Shown here in pieces: positions 30,034 to 39,615 of a stretch of DNA of 64,000 bases. Positions within the stretch are counted from its first letter, which is position 1, and each line of letters starts with the position of its first letter. Location of the stretch: contig JACQNZ010000004.1 in NCBI GenBank assembly GCA_016202815.1, forward strand, positions 121,522 to 185,521, given 5' to 3'. The notes below the pieces were generated by a model, which was not told where the DNA came from, searched no databases, and saw only the letters and a list, made by a program, of their open reading frames with translations. A program made the translations under genes and the position numbers. This stretch comes from Candidatus Aenigmatarchaeota archaeon (GTDB taxonomy: Archaea; Aenigmatarchaeota; Aenigmatarchaeia; JACPZZ01).

Positions 30034-30732
30034 ATGGCCATGAAACCGGAAAGCGCGATAAAAACTGAGAACCTTCACAAAACGTTCCGTCTTGGAAATA
30101 TGCTGTTGCGCATACTGCGCGGCATCAGCCTTGAAATAAAACATGGCGAATTCGTCTCTATAATGGGGCCGTCGGGTTCGGGCAAATCTACTTTAATGCA
30201 CATACTGGGTTGCCTGGACCGCCCTTCGATAGGCCATGTTTACATAGGCGGCGAAAAGGTTTCCTTAATGGAGGACGACGAGCTTGCTTTTGTAAGGGGA
30301 AGAAAAATCGGTTTTGTTTTTCAATTTTATCACCTGATCCCGTCACTTTCTGTTTTGAGAAACGTGATGCTGCCTACGATACTCAACGGTTTGCAGGCAA
30401 GCGGCAGGGAAAAAAAGGCGCTAGAGGCTTTGCAAATGGTTGGGTTGGAGAAAAGAAAGGATTTCATGCCAAACCAGTTATCCGGCGGTGAAAGGCAGCG
30501 AGTTGCAATTGCACGGGCCCTGGTGAACGAACCGGAAATAATCTTGGCCGACGAGCCTACGGGAAACCTGGATTCGAAAAACGGCAAGGAAATCATAAAG
30601 CTTCTGAAAGATTTGAATGAAAAAAAGAAAATAACCATAGTTTTAATAACGCATGACAGCAACATTGCGGCATTGGCAAGGCGGCATATTTATATCAAGG
30701 ACGGAAAAATAGAACGGGATACGGGGAGATGA
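30034..30732 (+). CDS. ABC transporter ATPase (LolD/MacB type)
   Basis: [35 protein letters not shown]. Confidence 0.95.
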   Translation: MAMKPESAIKTENLHKTFRLGNMLLRILRGISLEIKHGEFVSIMGPSGSGKSTLMHILGCLDRPSIGHVYIGGEKVSLMEDDELAFVRGRKIGFVFQFYHLIPSLSVLRNVMLPTILNGLQASGREKKALEALQMVGLEKRKDFMPNQLSGGERQRVAIARALVNEPEIILADEPTGNLDSKNGKEIIKLLKDLNEKKKITIVLITHDSNIAALARRHIYIKDGKIERDTGR

Positions 30733-30736
30733 CGGC

Positions 30737-31918
30737 GTGAAAAACATTTTACTCGCGCAAATTATGGCCGTAGTTTCATTGCTCAGCGTCACAGTCGCAG
30801 CGTTGCCGGGCGCGATTTCGTTGGATTATCAACTTCTTAACGATGAATTGATACCAGGGCAAGAGACCACGATATTCCTGACTTTTAGAACCACAACCGC
30901 AAGTCCTGTGCATGATATAACTTATTTCGTGTCCCCAGGACCTTACCTGAGTTCGGACACAAAACTCGTGAACCTTGGGTCGCTCGGCGGCTCCTCGTCT
31001 CAGCAGACAAGCTTCAAAATAAAAGTCGCGGACAGCGCGATGACAACAATATCGTACATGAATGTTAGGGTTACGTATAAAGACGACCAGGGCGACAAAG
31101 AAACGAACCTGAACATACCAGTAAGCATAAGGCGCGCGCCGCTTTTGCAAATTGGATCGGTTTCATACAGCATTGACAGTGTCGAACCCGGCTCAATTGT
31201 AAATCTCGCTATCACGTTGAACAATAACGGAGACGGCCTTTCAAGGGAGGCGCAGATAATACTCAACCAAAGCTCTCAGGTATTCTCCATTGTCGGCGCA
31301 TCAGGACAGATCTTCATAGGAGACCTGGGCTCAGGTTCGAAAAAGTCTGTAAATTATACCATTGCGATAAATCCAAACGCGGGGATAGGAGTCTATTCGA
31401 TTCCGATACTGGTGTCTTACAAAGACGAAACGAAAACAAAGACCTATACTTCCAGCGAAACAATAGGAATGATAATTTCCGGCAAGAACAAGATGATGTT
31501 AATCAAAAATTCCCAGGACGTCATAAACCCGGGAAGTTCCGGTGATTTGAACCTTGAAATTGTGAATCTGGGAAACCAGGGAATACGTTTTCTTACATTG
31601 AAATTTTCTTCACAGGACAGCATATTGGTAGAGCCGTCCCAGGTATATGTTGGCAAATTAGACTCCGACGACTCAGATACCACCAGGATTAAAGTGGGCG
31701 TGTCCAAAACGATAGAGCCGGGTGATTATCAGATAAACGCGGAAATTTATTACAGCGACATGTTTTCAAATTATTATCCAGAGCAAAAAAATTTCACGTT
31801 ATCAGTCAGCGAAAAAGATAACGGCCTAAAAATAGGGACAACACAAATAATTTTATTTGTTGCGGTTGTTGCTGCGGTTTACACTTTCTCAAAGAGGCTC
31901 AGAAAGGGCAGAAAATGA
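30737..31918 (+). CDS. Secreted Ig-like (CARDB/NEW3-like) protein of the ABC operon
   Basis: Signal peptide, repeated beta modules, C-terminal TM. Confidence 0.65.
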   Translation: MKNILLAQIMAVVSLLSVTVAALPGAISLDYQLLNDELIPGQETTIFLTFRTTTASPVHDITYFVSPGPYLSSDTKLVNLGSLGGSSSQQTSFKIKVADSAMTTISYMNVRVTYKDDQGDKETNLNIPVSIRRAPLLQIGSVSYSIDSVEPGSIVNLAITLNNNGDGLSREAQIILNQSSQVFSIVGASGQIFIGDLGSGSKKSVNYTIAINPNAGIGVYSIPILVSYKDETKTKTYTSSETIGMIISGKNKMMLIKNSQDVINPGSSGDLNLEIVNLGNQGIRFLTLKFSSQDSILVEPSQVYVGKLDSDDSDTTRIKVGVSKTIEPGDYQINAEIYYSDMFSNYYPEQKNFTLSVSEKDNGLKIGTTQIILFVAVVAAVYTFSKRLRKGRK

Positions 31919-33114
31919 TCTACGATATTTTCCTGATGGCCGCATACAATTTTTCCCACAGGAAGACCAGGACTTTATTGACAATCATAGGAATAGTAAT
32001 CGGCGTTACGGCCATAGTCGCGTTAACCTCTGTTGCCAGCGGGCTGAAAATCTATATCAAAGACCAGTTGAACAGCCTGGGAGCAGACACATTGATAATA
32101 GCCCCAGGTTCGGTCGTTGGCGGGGGCTTCGGCCCGCCGAGACTATTCAAGGAACTTACCAAGAAGGACGTTGACGCCGTGTCAAGCGTAAATGGCGTTA
32201 AGCTTGCCAGCGGTTTCCTTGTGCTTAACACCAAAAGCGGGTTCAGGAAAGAAACACAATCCGCAAATGTTTTCGGCGTTGAAGGCAGCGAAACAGAGCA
32301 GGTTTTTAGCGATCTTCCCCCATTCCAAATACAAAACGGAAGAGAAATAAGCAAAAACGACAGGTCAGAAGCAGTAATAGGGTATGGCACGGCAAATGAC
32401 ATGTTTTCCGACAAAATAAAAATTGGCGATAAAATTAAAATTTCCGGGCGCGATTTCAAGGTTGTCGGCATGCTGAAGAGGATAGGCAACCAGAATAATG
32501 ACAATTCAGTCGTAATCAACATGGACGCGGTTCGCGAACTTTTTAACGAGCCTGAAAAGATAAGCAGCATGTTTGTCAAAGTGGAAGAGGGACGGGATCC
32601 TAAACTGGTGGCTGAGGAAATTTCGAAAAGGCTTGAAAAGAAGCGGGGGCAGAAGGATTTCCAGGTATTAACATCTGCATCCCTTGCCGACACGATAAAC
32701 AGCGTGCTAAGCTCTATAGAGGTGGTTATTGTAGGAATAGCGCTGATATCCGTGGCAGTCGGCGGCGTGGGGATAATGAACACCATGTTCATGTCCACGT
32801 TTGAGAGAACACGGGAAATCGGGATAATGAAAGCCCTCGGCGCAACGGACAATGTTGTCCTGTCAATTTTCCTGTCCGAAGCCGCGTTAGTCGGTTTTTC
32901 GGGGGGCCTTATAGGGCTGTTTTTCGGCTCTATATTTGCGACAATATTTTCTTACGCATCGCAAAGCCTTTCATTCACAATAAAGGCGGTCGTAACACCG
33001 GAGATCATAACCGGTTCGCTTCTTTTTTCAACGGTTATCGGCGTTGTAGCTGGTTTTATTCCGGCCAGAATGGCATCAAAAATGCAGCCCGTCGATGCGT
33101 TGCGCTACGAGTAG
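31915..33114 (+). CDS. MacB/FtsX-type ABC permease
   Basis: RKTRTLLTIIGIVIGVTAIVAL; GGVGIMNTMFMSTFERTREIGIMKALGA. Confidence 0.92.
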   Translation: MIYDIFLMAAYNFSHRKTRTLLTIIGIVIGVTAIVALTSVASGLKIYIKDQLNSLGADTLIIAPGSVVGGGFGPPRLFKELTKKDVDAVSSVNGVKLASGFLVLNTKSGFRKETQSANVFGVEGSETEQVFSDLPPFQIQNGREISKNDRSEAVIGYGTANDMFSDKIKIGDKIKISGRDFKVVGMLKRIGNQNNDNSVVINMDAVRELFNEPEKISSMFVKVEEGRDPKLVAEEISKRLEKKRGQKDFQVLTSASLADTINSVLSSIEVVIVGIALISVAVGGVGIMNTMFMSTFERTREIGIMKALGATDNVVLSIFLSEAALVGFSGGLIGLFFGSIFATIFSYASQSLSFTIKAVVTPEIITGSLLFSTVIGVVAGFIPARMASKMQPVDALRYE

Positions 33115-33120
33115 GTCAAA

Positions 33121-33621
33121 ATGATCATATCTATTACAGGCACGCCCGGGACGGGAAAAACAGCGGTTTCCAAAGAGCTTGCCAGGCTGCTTAAAAAGAA
33201 AACGGGCAGGGCGTTCGGCATTCTCCATTTAAACAGGGAGATATTGCGGCGCAGGCTGTGGTCTTCCGTTGACGAGAAAAGAAAATCCAAAAATGTTGAT
33301 ATGCGCAAGCTGGAACGATTTGTTTCCGGCGAGGCGGAAAAAAACGAAAACCTGATAATCGAAAGCCATCTTGCACATTACTTCAAGGCTGACATTGTTT
33401 TCGTATTGCGTACCGGGATAAAGGAGTTGAGAAGACGGATGGAAAAGCGCGGGTGGGAAAAAGCAAAAATAGAGGAAAACCTGGAGGCTGAAAGATTAAA
33501 CCAGGTCCTGGGCGAGGCGTGGGACATCCACGGAAGGAAAAAATGCATAGAAATTGACACGACCGGGAAAACGGCGTTCAAAGCGGCCAAGAGGATCGCT
33601 AATCTGGCCGGTTTTGTGTAA
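33121..33621 (+). CDS. Fap7/AK6-type adenylate kinase
   Basis: ISITGTPGTGKTAVSKELA; LIIESHLAHYF. Confidence 0.85.
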   Translation: MIISITGTPGTGKTAVSKELARLLKKKTGRAFGILHLNREILRRRLWSSVDEKRKSKNVDMRKLERFVSGEAEKNENLIIESHLAHYFKADIVFVLRTGIKELRRRMEKRGWEKAKIEENLEAERLNQVLGEAWDIHGRKKCIEIDTTGKTAFKAAKRIANLAGFV

Positions 33622-33654
33622 CATTTATATTATAGCTTTCATCATCATTCCTGT

Positions 33655-34488
33655 ATGTTTGAAACAATCAAGACTGTCGCGCTTCTCGGTTTGTTGACAG
33701 GCCTGTTTTTAGGCGTTGGATATTATCTGGGAGGCAGCGGAGGAGCGTCAATGGCGCTGATATTTTCGCTGGCTATGAATTTTTTTGCCTACTGGTATTC
33801 CGACAAGATCGTGCTGAAGATGTACAACGCCAAAGAGATAAGCAAATCGCAGAATCCGAAAATACACGAAATGGTCGAAGAGATATCCGAAGACGTTGGC
33901 ATACCGAAACCGAAGATATACCTGGTTGACCAGAAAGCTCCGAACGCGTTTGCCACAGGCCGCAACCCGAAGAGCGGGGCTTTGGCCGTAACATCAGGTT
34001 TGATGGATATTCTGGACGAGGGCGAACTCAAAGGCGTGTTGGCCCATGAGATCGCGCACATCAGAAACCGTGACACCCTGATATCTACACTGGCCGCCAC
34101 GTTTGCCGGTGCGTTAGCGTTCATTGCGCAGACAGCTTATTACGGCGCGCTTTTCGGCGGACGTGACCGTGGGCGGAATCCTGCTGGTTTAATGTTAATG
34201 GTGATTTTTGTGCCTTTAGCAGCTACAATAGTGCGCCTGGCAATATCGCGCAGCAGGGAATTCGCGGCCGACCGAACCGGGGCTCTGGCTATAGGAGATA
34301 TTGACGGCCTTGCCAGCGCGTTAACGAAGATTTCCAGCGCGTCCAAACAAATACACCTGAAAGGAAACGCCGCCACATCGCATATGTTCATCATAAACCC
34401 GTTCAGCGGAGATTTTTTTGTTAATCTCTTGTCAACGCATCCCAGCACAGAGGCGAGGGTAAAGAATTTGAGATCGCTTAAAATCTGA
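33655..34488 (+). CDS. htpX: HtpX-like M48 metalloprotease
   Basis: VLAHEIAHIRNRD; SREFAADRTGA. Confidence 0.93.
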   Translation: MFETIKTVALLGLLTGLFLGVGYYLGGSGGASMALIFSLAMNFFAYWYSDKIVLKMYNAKEISKSQNPKIHEMVEEISEDVGIPKPKIYLVDQKAPNAFATGRNPKSGALAVTSGLMDILDEGELKGVLAHEIAHIRNRDTLISTLAATFAGALAFIAQTAYYGALFGGRDRGRNPAGLMLMVIFVPLAATIVRLAISRSREFAADRTGALAIGDIDGLASALTKISSASKQIHLKGNAATSHMFIINPFSGDFFVNLLSTHPSTEARVKNLRSLKI

Positions 34489-34496
34489 AAGCATGG

Positions 34497-34504
34497 TTTA
34501 TATA
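34497..34504 (+). promoter_or_regulatory. TATA-box candidate for L40e
   Basis: TTTATATA about 36-43 nt upstream of the ATG at 34540. Confidence 0.45.
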
Positions 34505-34539
34505 CTTGATCCTAAATAAGCTCATAGGAAGAAAATTTC

Positions 34540-34716
34540 ATGGCAAAGAAAAAATTTCCCGAACTTGAACAGCGGCTTTTCAAGAACGTTTACATTTGCA
34601 TGCGCTGCAACGCCAAAATGAAAACCGACCTGAAAAAGATATCTACGGGCAAAGTGAAATGCAGGCGATGCGGCTACAAGTTTTTGCGGCTCAAGAACAA
34701 GGATATAAAGGTGTAG
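34540..34716 (+). CDS. rpl40e: Ribosomal protein L40e (absent from the ORF track)
   Basis: My translation MAKKKFPELEQRLFKNVYICMRCNAKMKTDLKKISTGKVKCRRCGYKFLRLKNKDIKV. Confidence 0.9.
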   Translation: MAKKKFPELEQRLFKNVYICMRCNAKMKTDLKKISTGKVKCRRCGYKFLRLKNKDIKV

Positions 34717-34719
34717 TCT

Positions 34720-35565
34720 TTGCCGCGCCCCGATTTTTTGAGACCACTTAATTTCTTTTTTTTTGCGATACTCGCTGTGAGCGGTTACCTGGTTTCCGTT
34801 GAGTCATTCGAATTTACAAGCGCGCTGGTGAAGATAGCATTTTCCATGCTGTTTTTGACGATTTCGGCCAACGTTTTCAGCGAGTTTTCCAGCGTTAAAA
34901 TTTACAGCCTGATAAAACATTTTTATCCCAGGTCATGGAGAAAAAATGCGAACCATTCAGTGATAGCATCGGCGATCCTGTTCGGCGCGGGTTTTGCCGT
35001 CGCCCGCGGCATAAGCTTTTACGTGTCAGAGCTGTACTCCTTGATCGCGGTCCTTTTATGGGCTTACCTGCACAAGTTAAAAAACGTGCGTTTTATCAGA
35101 AGCGTTTTCATAAGCTCCGCGGCGTCTGTCGCTGTTTTGTTAGGTTCAAGCGCCGGCGGTTCGTCAGACGCCGCGAATATGATGGCTTTGCTCCTGTTCT
35201 TTTCCAACATGGCGGGTGACATGGTGAAAAGCGTTACAGAAGGCATGAAAGACAGGACCACGTTTTTGGTTAACCTGATAAAGCGCTTTTCATCCTACAT
35301 GAAATTCGACGAAGGCAGGACAATAAAATCGGCCGCGTTCATGCTGGCGGTTTTCATAATATTGAGCCCGTTGCCTTATGTTTCCGGCGTGATGCCTTTG
35401 GCCTATCTTGCGGTTGTGACAATAAGTTCACTTATTGCGTTTTCCGCTCTTTTCAGCCTGGTAAAGGACGGCAAGAACATGGCGTCGCTGGCCAAGGCCG
35501 ACGAACTGATAAAAATAAATATGCTGGTAGCGATTATAGCATTTTTGGCGGGTGTATTGATGTGA
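34720..35565 (+). CDS. Polytopic membrane protein, possible divergent UbiA-family member
   Basis: About 8-9 TM segments; NMAGDMVKSVTEGMKD resembles UbiA motif II; TTG start. Confidence 0.4.
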   Translation: MPRPDFLRPLNFFFFAILAVSGYLVSVESFEFTSALVKIAFSMLFLTISANVFSEFSSVKIYSLIKHFYPRSWRKNANHSVIASAILFGAGFAVARGISFYVSELYSLIAVLLWAYLHKLKNVRFIRSVFISSAASVAVLLGSSAGGSSDAANMMALLLFFSNMAGDMVKSVTEGMKDRTTFLVNLIKRFSSYMKFDEGRTIKSAAFMLAVFIILSPLPYVSGVMPLAYLAVVTISSLIAFSALFSLVKDGKNMASLAKADELIKINMLVAIIAFLAGVLM

Positions 35566-35837
35566 GTAATGTACGTTACCTTACGACACGGGAACTGCGG
35601 AACGATCAGGGCAAAATAACAGGCATGATAAAAGTATTGGTTCCGAAGGACAGTAACAACGCAAAGGTGAAGTATGTCTGTCCCATGTGCCTCAAGGAGG
35701 CGGAAACCGCAGAGGAGTGGAAAAAACCCTTCGCAGTCAACTGTAAATTCTGCGGCTACAAAATAAAACTGCCAAAGCTGATGGCGCAATTCAAAAAAGA
35801 AAAGAAAACGGAGCTGGCGGGTTCGACGAAGGAGTAA
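35562..35837 (+). CDS. Zinc-ribbon protein
   Basis: CPMCLKEAETAEEWKKPFAVNCKFCG. Confidence 0.55.
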   Translation: MSNVRYLTTRELRNDQGKITGMIKVLVPKDSNNAKVKYVCPMCLKEAETAEEWKKPFAVNCKFCGYKIKLPKLMAQFKKEKKTELAGSTKE

Positions 35838-35901
35838 GAGAACGAGGTTTTTTTCTTTATCGAGGCCGTTTTTATCCTGCGTTTACTATAATTTAATTCG
35901 C

Positions 35902-37269
35902 ATGGACGAAGATGCAGGTGTAACGGAGCAATTCGCGAAATTTATTGTAAATACGAAGTCTTCAAAAATACCGGATGCCGCCACAGATGCAGCCGCCACC
36001 GGCATTTTGGATTGCGTGGGAACTGCGCTGGCTGCAAGCACACGCAGGATAGGCAAAATAATTATCCGGCATATTGACCAAAACGGCGGCGAGCCCGTTG
36101 CCCGCGTTATTGGAACCGGAATCAGAACATCGGCTCCCAACGCTGCGCTGGCAAACGGAACATTGGGACACGCCGACGACTACGATGATGTTTGCGATTT
36201 TGGGCATTCTTCCGCCGTACTTATGCCTACTCTATTGGCCTTGGGTGAACAATTACACAAGTCCGGTAAAAATATACTGGACGCGTACGTGTTGGGTTTT
36301 GAAATCGGGGCGCGGATAAATACGGGCATAGGAACTAACCACTACTTTCGCGGTTGGCATAGCACGTCCACGATAGGGACTATAGCAGCGGCTGCGGCAG
36401 CATCGCGTTTGCTAGGCTTGAACGTCGCGCAGACCAGAATGGCCCTTGGCATCGCAGCTTCGCACGCCGGTGGGGTGCAGGCTAATTTTGGCACCATGGC
36501 AAAACCCTTGCATCCAGGCAATGCGGCCCGCAGCGGCATTGTTGCCGCCCAGCTTGCCGGGCTAGGCTATACGGCCAGTCCCGACGCCATCGAAGCGCCT
36601 CTTGGCTACGCGGCCGTTTTCGGAAACAGAAAAACCAACGTAAGGGGGATGGTGGAGAAACTCGGCGAAGCTCCGTATCGTATACTAGTTACGGGAATCA
36701 GGATCAAGCAATGGCCATGTTGTTACGGCAACCACGCCGCCATTTTTTTAGCTATCGAGCTGGCATCCAAATTTGGAATCAGGCCTGAACAGGTGAAGGG
36801 CATGGAGTTTTTCGGAGCCGAAGCCACGAATTACCTGAACCGTCCGGATGTGCATACGGATTTCGACAGCAAGTTCAGCCTCCAGTTCAATATAGCCGCG
36901 GCGATCGTGGACGACAGGATAACGCACGGGACATTCAGCGGGAAAAAAATTACTGACCCAAAAATCCGTTCCATGATGGGTAAAATTATTCTACGGAAAA
37001 GCTCATGGAAAAATAAAATCCTTTTCCGCGGTAACCCGTCTGATCCCGCACAAACCCTGGTCGTGCACCTGAAAGACGGCCGTTCTGTGAGCGGCACGGC
37101 GAAGGCCGGGGCCGGTGCGCTTTTGGGGCGCCGAGTATATGAGAAATTTATATCAAACGCCCGGTTGGCTATACCAGTTAATAGGGCCAAAAACGCGCTC
37201 GAAATCCTGCGCGACCTGAAAAATTTGCGCGGCGTCACAGAATTAATGGACGCGGTTACAGCAAATTAA
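35902..37269 (+). CDS. MmgE/PrpD family protein
   Basis: LANGTLGHADDYDDV; LGFEIGARIN; YRGWHSTSTIGTIAAAAAASRLLGL-like stretch. Confidence 0.87.
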   Translation: MDEDAGVTEQFAKFIVNTKSSKIPDAATDAAATGILDCVGTALAASTRRIGKIIIRHIDQNGGEPVARVIGTGIRTSAPNAALANGTLGHADDYDDVCDFGHSSAVLMPTLLALGEQLHKSGKNILDAYVLGFEIGARINTGIGTNHYFRGWHSTSTIGTIAAAAAASRLLGLNVAQTRMALGIAASHAGGVQANFGTMAKPLHPGNAARSGIVAAQLAGLGYTASPDAIEAPLGYAAVFGNRKTNVRGMVEKLGEAPYRILVTGIRIKQWPCCYGNHAAIFLAIELASKFGIRPEQVKGMEFFGAEATNYLNRPDVHTDFDSKFSLQFNIAAAIVDDRITHGTFSGKKITDPKIRSMMGKIILRKSSWKNKILFRGNPSDPAQTLVVHLKDGRSVSGTAKAGAGALLGRRVYEKFISNARLAIPVNRAKNALEILRDLKNLRGVTELMDAVTAN

Positions 37270-38564
37270 ACACGGCCAATCAATGATAACCCCTTCTTTC
37301 CCACGTCTGTCCTGTACAGCATGCCGTCGAAATAAACCCCTTTATTTTCTTTTCCTATCGCCGCATATGCCCTGCTTATCGCTTCTTGCAGGCTGTTTCC
37401 AAGCGCGGTCACGCCAACGACACGCCCGCCCGACGTAATTATTTTCCCGTCCGGCCTTCTAGACGTTCCTGCATGGAATGGTATTACATCGTCCCTTTGC
37501 AGGTTGAATATCTCCCTGCCCAGATGGTTTTTGTAATCGTCTGACGGATAGCCTTGCGATGCCAATACGACCGTAACTGCGGATTGCGGAGACCATTTTG
37601 GTTTAATACGATTCAGATTGCCTTCGTTTACGGCGTAACCTATGTCCAACAAACTTGATTGCAAAAGAGCCATCGCAGGCTGCGTTTCCGGATCTCCGCC
37701 GCGGCAGTTGTATTCCAAAAGGTATGGCTGCCCGTTTTTTATCATTATTCCAAAATACAAAATCCCTTTGTATTGTATGCCGTCCTGTTCCAACCCGTTC
37801 AGCGTGGGCATGACGATGTCGCGCATTATTTTGTCTTCCATTTCATCCGTGATTATCGGCGCGCGCGCATAGGCGCCCATGCCGCCGGTGTTGGGGCCCA
37901 AGTCGTTGTCGAAAATTTGTTTGTGGTCCTGCGTGTAGGGCAAAGGCAAAAACGCCGTGCCGTCAGTAAAGCCTATAAAAGACGCTTCCTGGCCTTCCAT
38001 AAACTCTTGCATCAGCAGCCTGCCTCCCCAGCGGTTTTTGACCACTATTTCATCGACTGCGTTTTCCAGTTCTTTGCGGTTTCGGTAAACTATGACACCC
38101 TTGCCGGCGGCCAGGCCGTCGGCCTTGGCTACACCAACCCCATACGTGTGAAGCATGTAATCGCCAACGCTTAGCGCCTGTCCAATTGTGTATGCGGCGA
38201 CCGACCTCGGATGCGGTATTCCTTGGCGTTCCGCAAATTCGTTTGCAAAAATTTTGCTTCCTTCGAGCTGTGCAGCGGTTTGGTTCGGCCCGACTATTGG
38301 CAGTCCGTATTCCTGGAACGAGTCCGCTATACCTAAAACCACCGGTAGATCAGGCCCGACGAACGTCATGCCTATTTTGTTGCTTCTTGCGAATTCTGTC
38401 AACCCTAAAATGTCATCGGGTTGTATCGCAATATTTTGAGCTATTTCCGCGGTTCCGGCATTACCTGATGCGACGAAAAGCTGGTCGTTGCCGTATAACT
38501 CCCGCCTTAATTTCCAGGCAATTGCATGCTCTCGCCCGCCGCTGCCGACGACCAGGACTTTCAT
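37266..38564 (-). CDS. purD: Phosphoribosylamine-glycine ligase
   Basis: MKVLVVGSGGREHAIAWKL; YNCRGGDPETQ. Confidence 0.95.
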   Translation of the reverse strand: MKVLVVGSGGREHAIAWKLRRELYGNDQLFVASGNAGTAEIAQNIAIQPDDILGLTEFARSNKIGMTFVGPDLPVVLGIADSFQEYGLPIVGPNQTAAQLEGSKIFANEFAERQGIPHPRSVAAYTIGQALSVGDYMLHTYGVGVAKADGLAAGKGVIVYRNRKELENAVDEIVVKNRWGGRLLMQEFMEGQEASFIGFTDGTAFLPLPYTQDHKQIFDNDLGPNTGGMGAYARAPIITDEMEDKIMRDIVMPTLNGLEQDGIQYKGILYFGIMIKNGQPYLLEYNCRGGDPETQPAMALLQSSLLDIGYAVNEGNLNRIKPKWSPQSAVTVVLASQGYPSDDYKNHLGREIFNLQRDDVIPFHAGTSRRPDGKIITSGGRVVGVTALGNSLQEAISRAYAAIGKENKGVYFDGMLYRTDVGKKGLSLIGRV

Positions 38565-38653
38565 ACGGTTTTATCTGATGTCATAGGATTTAAGAGTTGT
38601 TTATCGGAACTTTGCAATGGTACTGCTTAAAGAGTTTTATTTTCCTACGATAA

Positions 38654-39502
38654 TTGGTGTACAAAAAATTAGACACTTCGAAGGTGGAATTCAGCAAACG
38701 CGATAAATTTTTCGGAATTAAAATTCCTAGATATTTGACACCGGAACTGGCTTATGAGACGGGTGTTCATATCGGAGACGGACATATGGGCATAAATATC
38801 AGACCGGACGGTTCTCATTTATTTGCGATAATTTTTTCCGGTGATTGGACAGAAGAAAGATTATTTCATTACGAAGTAATTGCACCTTTAATTCACAGGC
38901 TCTATAATAAGCGATGTCACATAACTGAAAGTACAAAGAACACAGTAAGGCTTAGCTATAAAAGTCAGGCCATTGCCACATTCAAAAATAGAGTTCTGGG
39001 ACTTCCAGCCGGAAACAAAAAAGGCAGAATTAGGATACCCAATGTTATTATGAAATCATCTTTGAATGTCAAAATAGCTTGCCTAGCCGGTGTCGTCGAT
39101 ACCGATTTTTCGTTAACTTTCAAGAGGAATGGGACTTATCCCAGGTTATCCGCGTCTTTTCCGATAGAGTGTAAAGGGTTCGTTGATGACATAGAATCTA
39201 TTTTACAAGAAGCTGGAATAACAGTCACTATTTGTCTGTCCAATAGAATTGAAAAAAGACATGCCCCGCCAACATATTACAAAGAATATTCCATCAATAT
39301 TAACGGAATCGGCAATTTGATCAAATGGGTCAATTTGGCCGGCTTTAAAAATCCTAAGCATTATAGTAAACTTTTAGTGTGGCGTAAATTCGGCAAGTGT
39401 TTAGGCCATACTACAACCGAAGAAAGGTTGGAATGCCTCAGTAGCTCAATGGCAGAGCGTTACACTGTTCCGGTTAAAATCCGTGCAGGACGAACTTGGT
39501 AA
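38654..39502 (+). CDS. LAGLIDADG homing endonuclease, 3' end overlapping tRNA-Thr
   Basis: Two motifs: LAYETGVHIGDGHMG and IACLAGVVDTDFSLTF; stop TAA at 39500-39502. Confidence 0.85.
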   Translation: MVYKKLDTSKVEFSKRDKFFGIKIPRYLTPELAYETGVHIGDGHMGINIRPDGSHLFAIIFSGDWTEERLFHYEVIAPLIHRLYNKRCHITESTKNTVRLSYKSQAIATFKNRVLGLPAGNKKGRIRIPNVIMKSSLNVKIACLAGVVDTDFSLTFKRNGTYPRLSASFPIECKGFVDDIESILQEAGITVTICLSNRIEKRHAPPTYYKEYSININGIGNLIKWVNLAGFKNPKHYSKLLVWRKFGKCLGHTTTEERLECLSSSMAERYTVPVKIRAGRTW

Positions 39503-39537
39503 GGTAAAGGTTGTGAGTTCAATTCTCGCCTGAGGCT
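39435..39537 (+). tRNA. tRNA-Thr(GGT) interrupted by ~31 nt (39464-39494) at position 30/31
   Basis: Acceptor GCCTCAG/CTGAGGC, D GCTC/GAGC, spliced anticodon stem TTAC+C/GGTAA, T-arm GTGAG-TTCAATT-CTCGC, U73. Alternative reading Asn(GTT) fits worse. Confidence 0.7.
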
Positions 39538-39615
39538 TGTTTAAGATATAAGCCGTTTGTTACAATGAGGCATAAACGATAACTTTAAGTATCAATTGAT
39601 AACATAAATTATCAT

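Noticed and set aside
36684-36705. TATCGTATACTAG resembling the hairpin-family loop
   Set aside because: Inside the MmgE/PrpD coding sequence and lacks the inverted arms.
39465-39500. tRNA-Asn(GTT) reading of the interrupted tRNA
   Set aside because: Needs an A-G mismatch in the anticodon stem, a pyrimidine at 37, and U73; the Thr(GGT) reading is better, though not proven.
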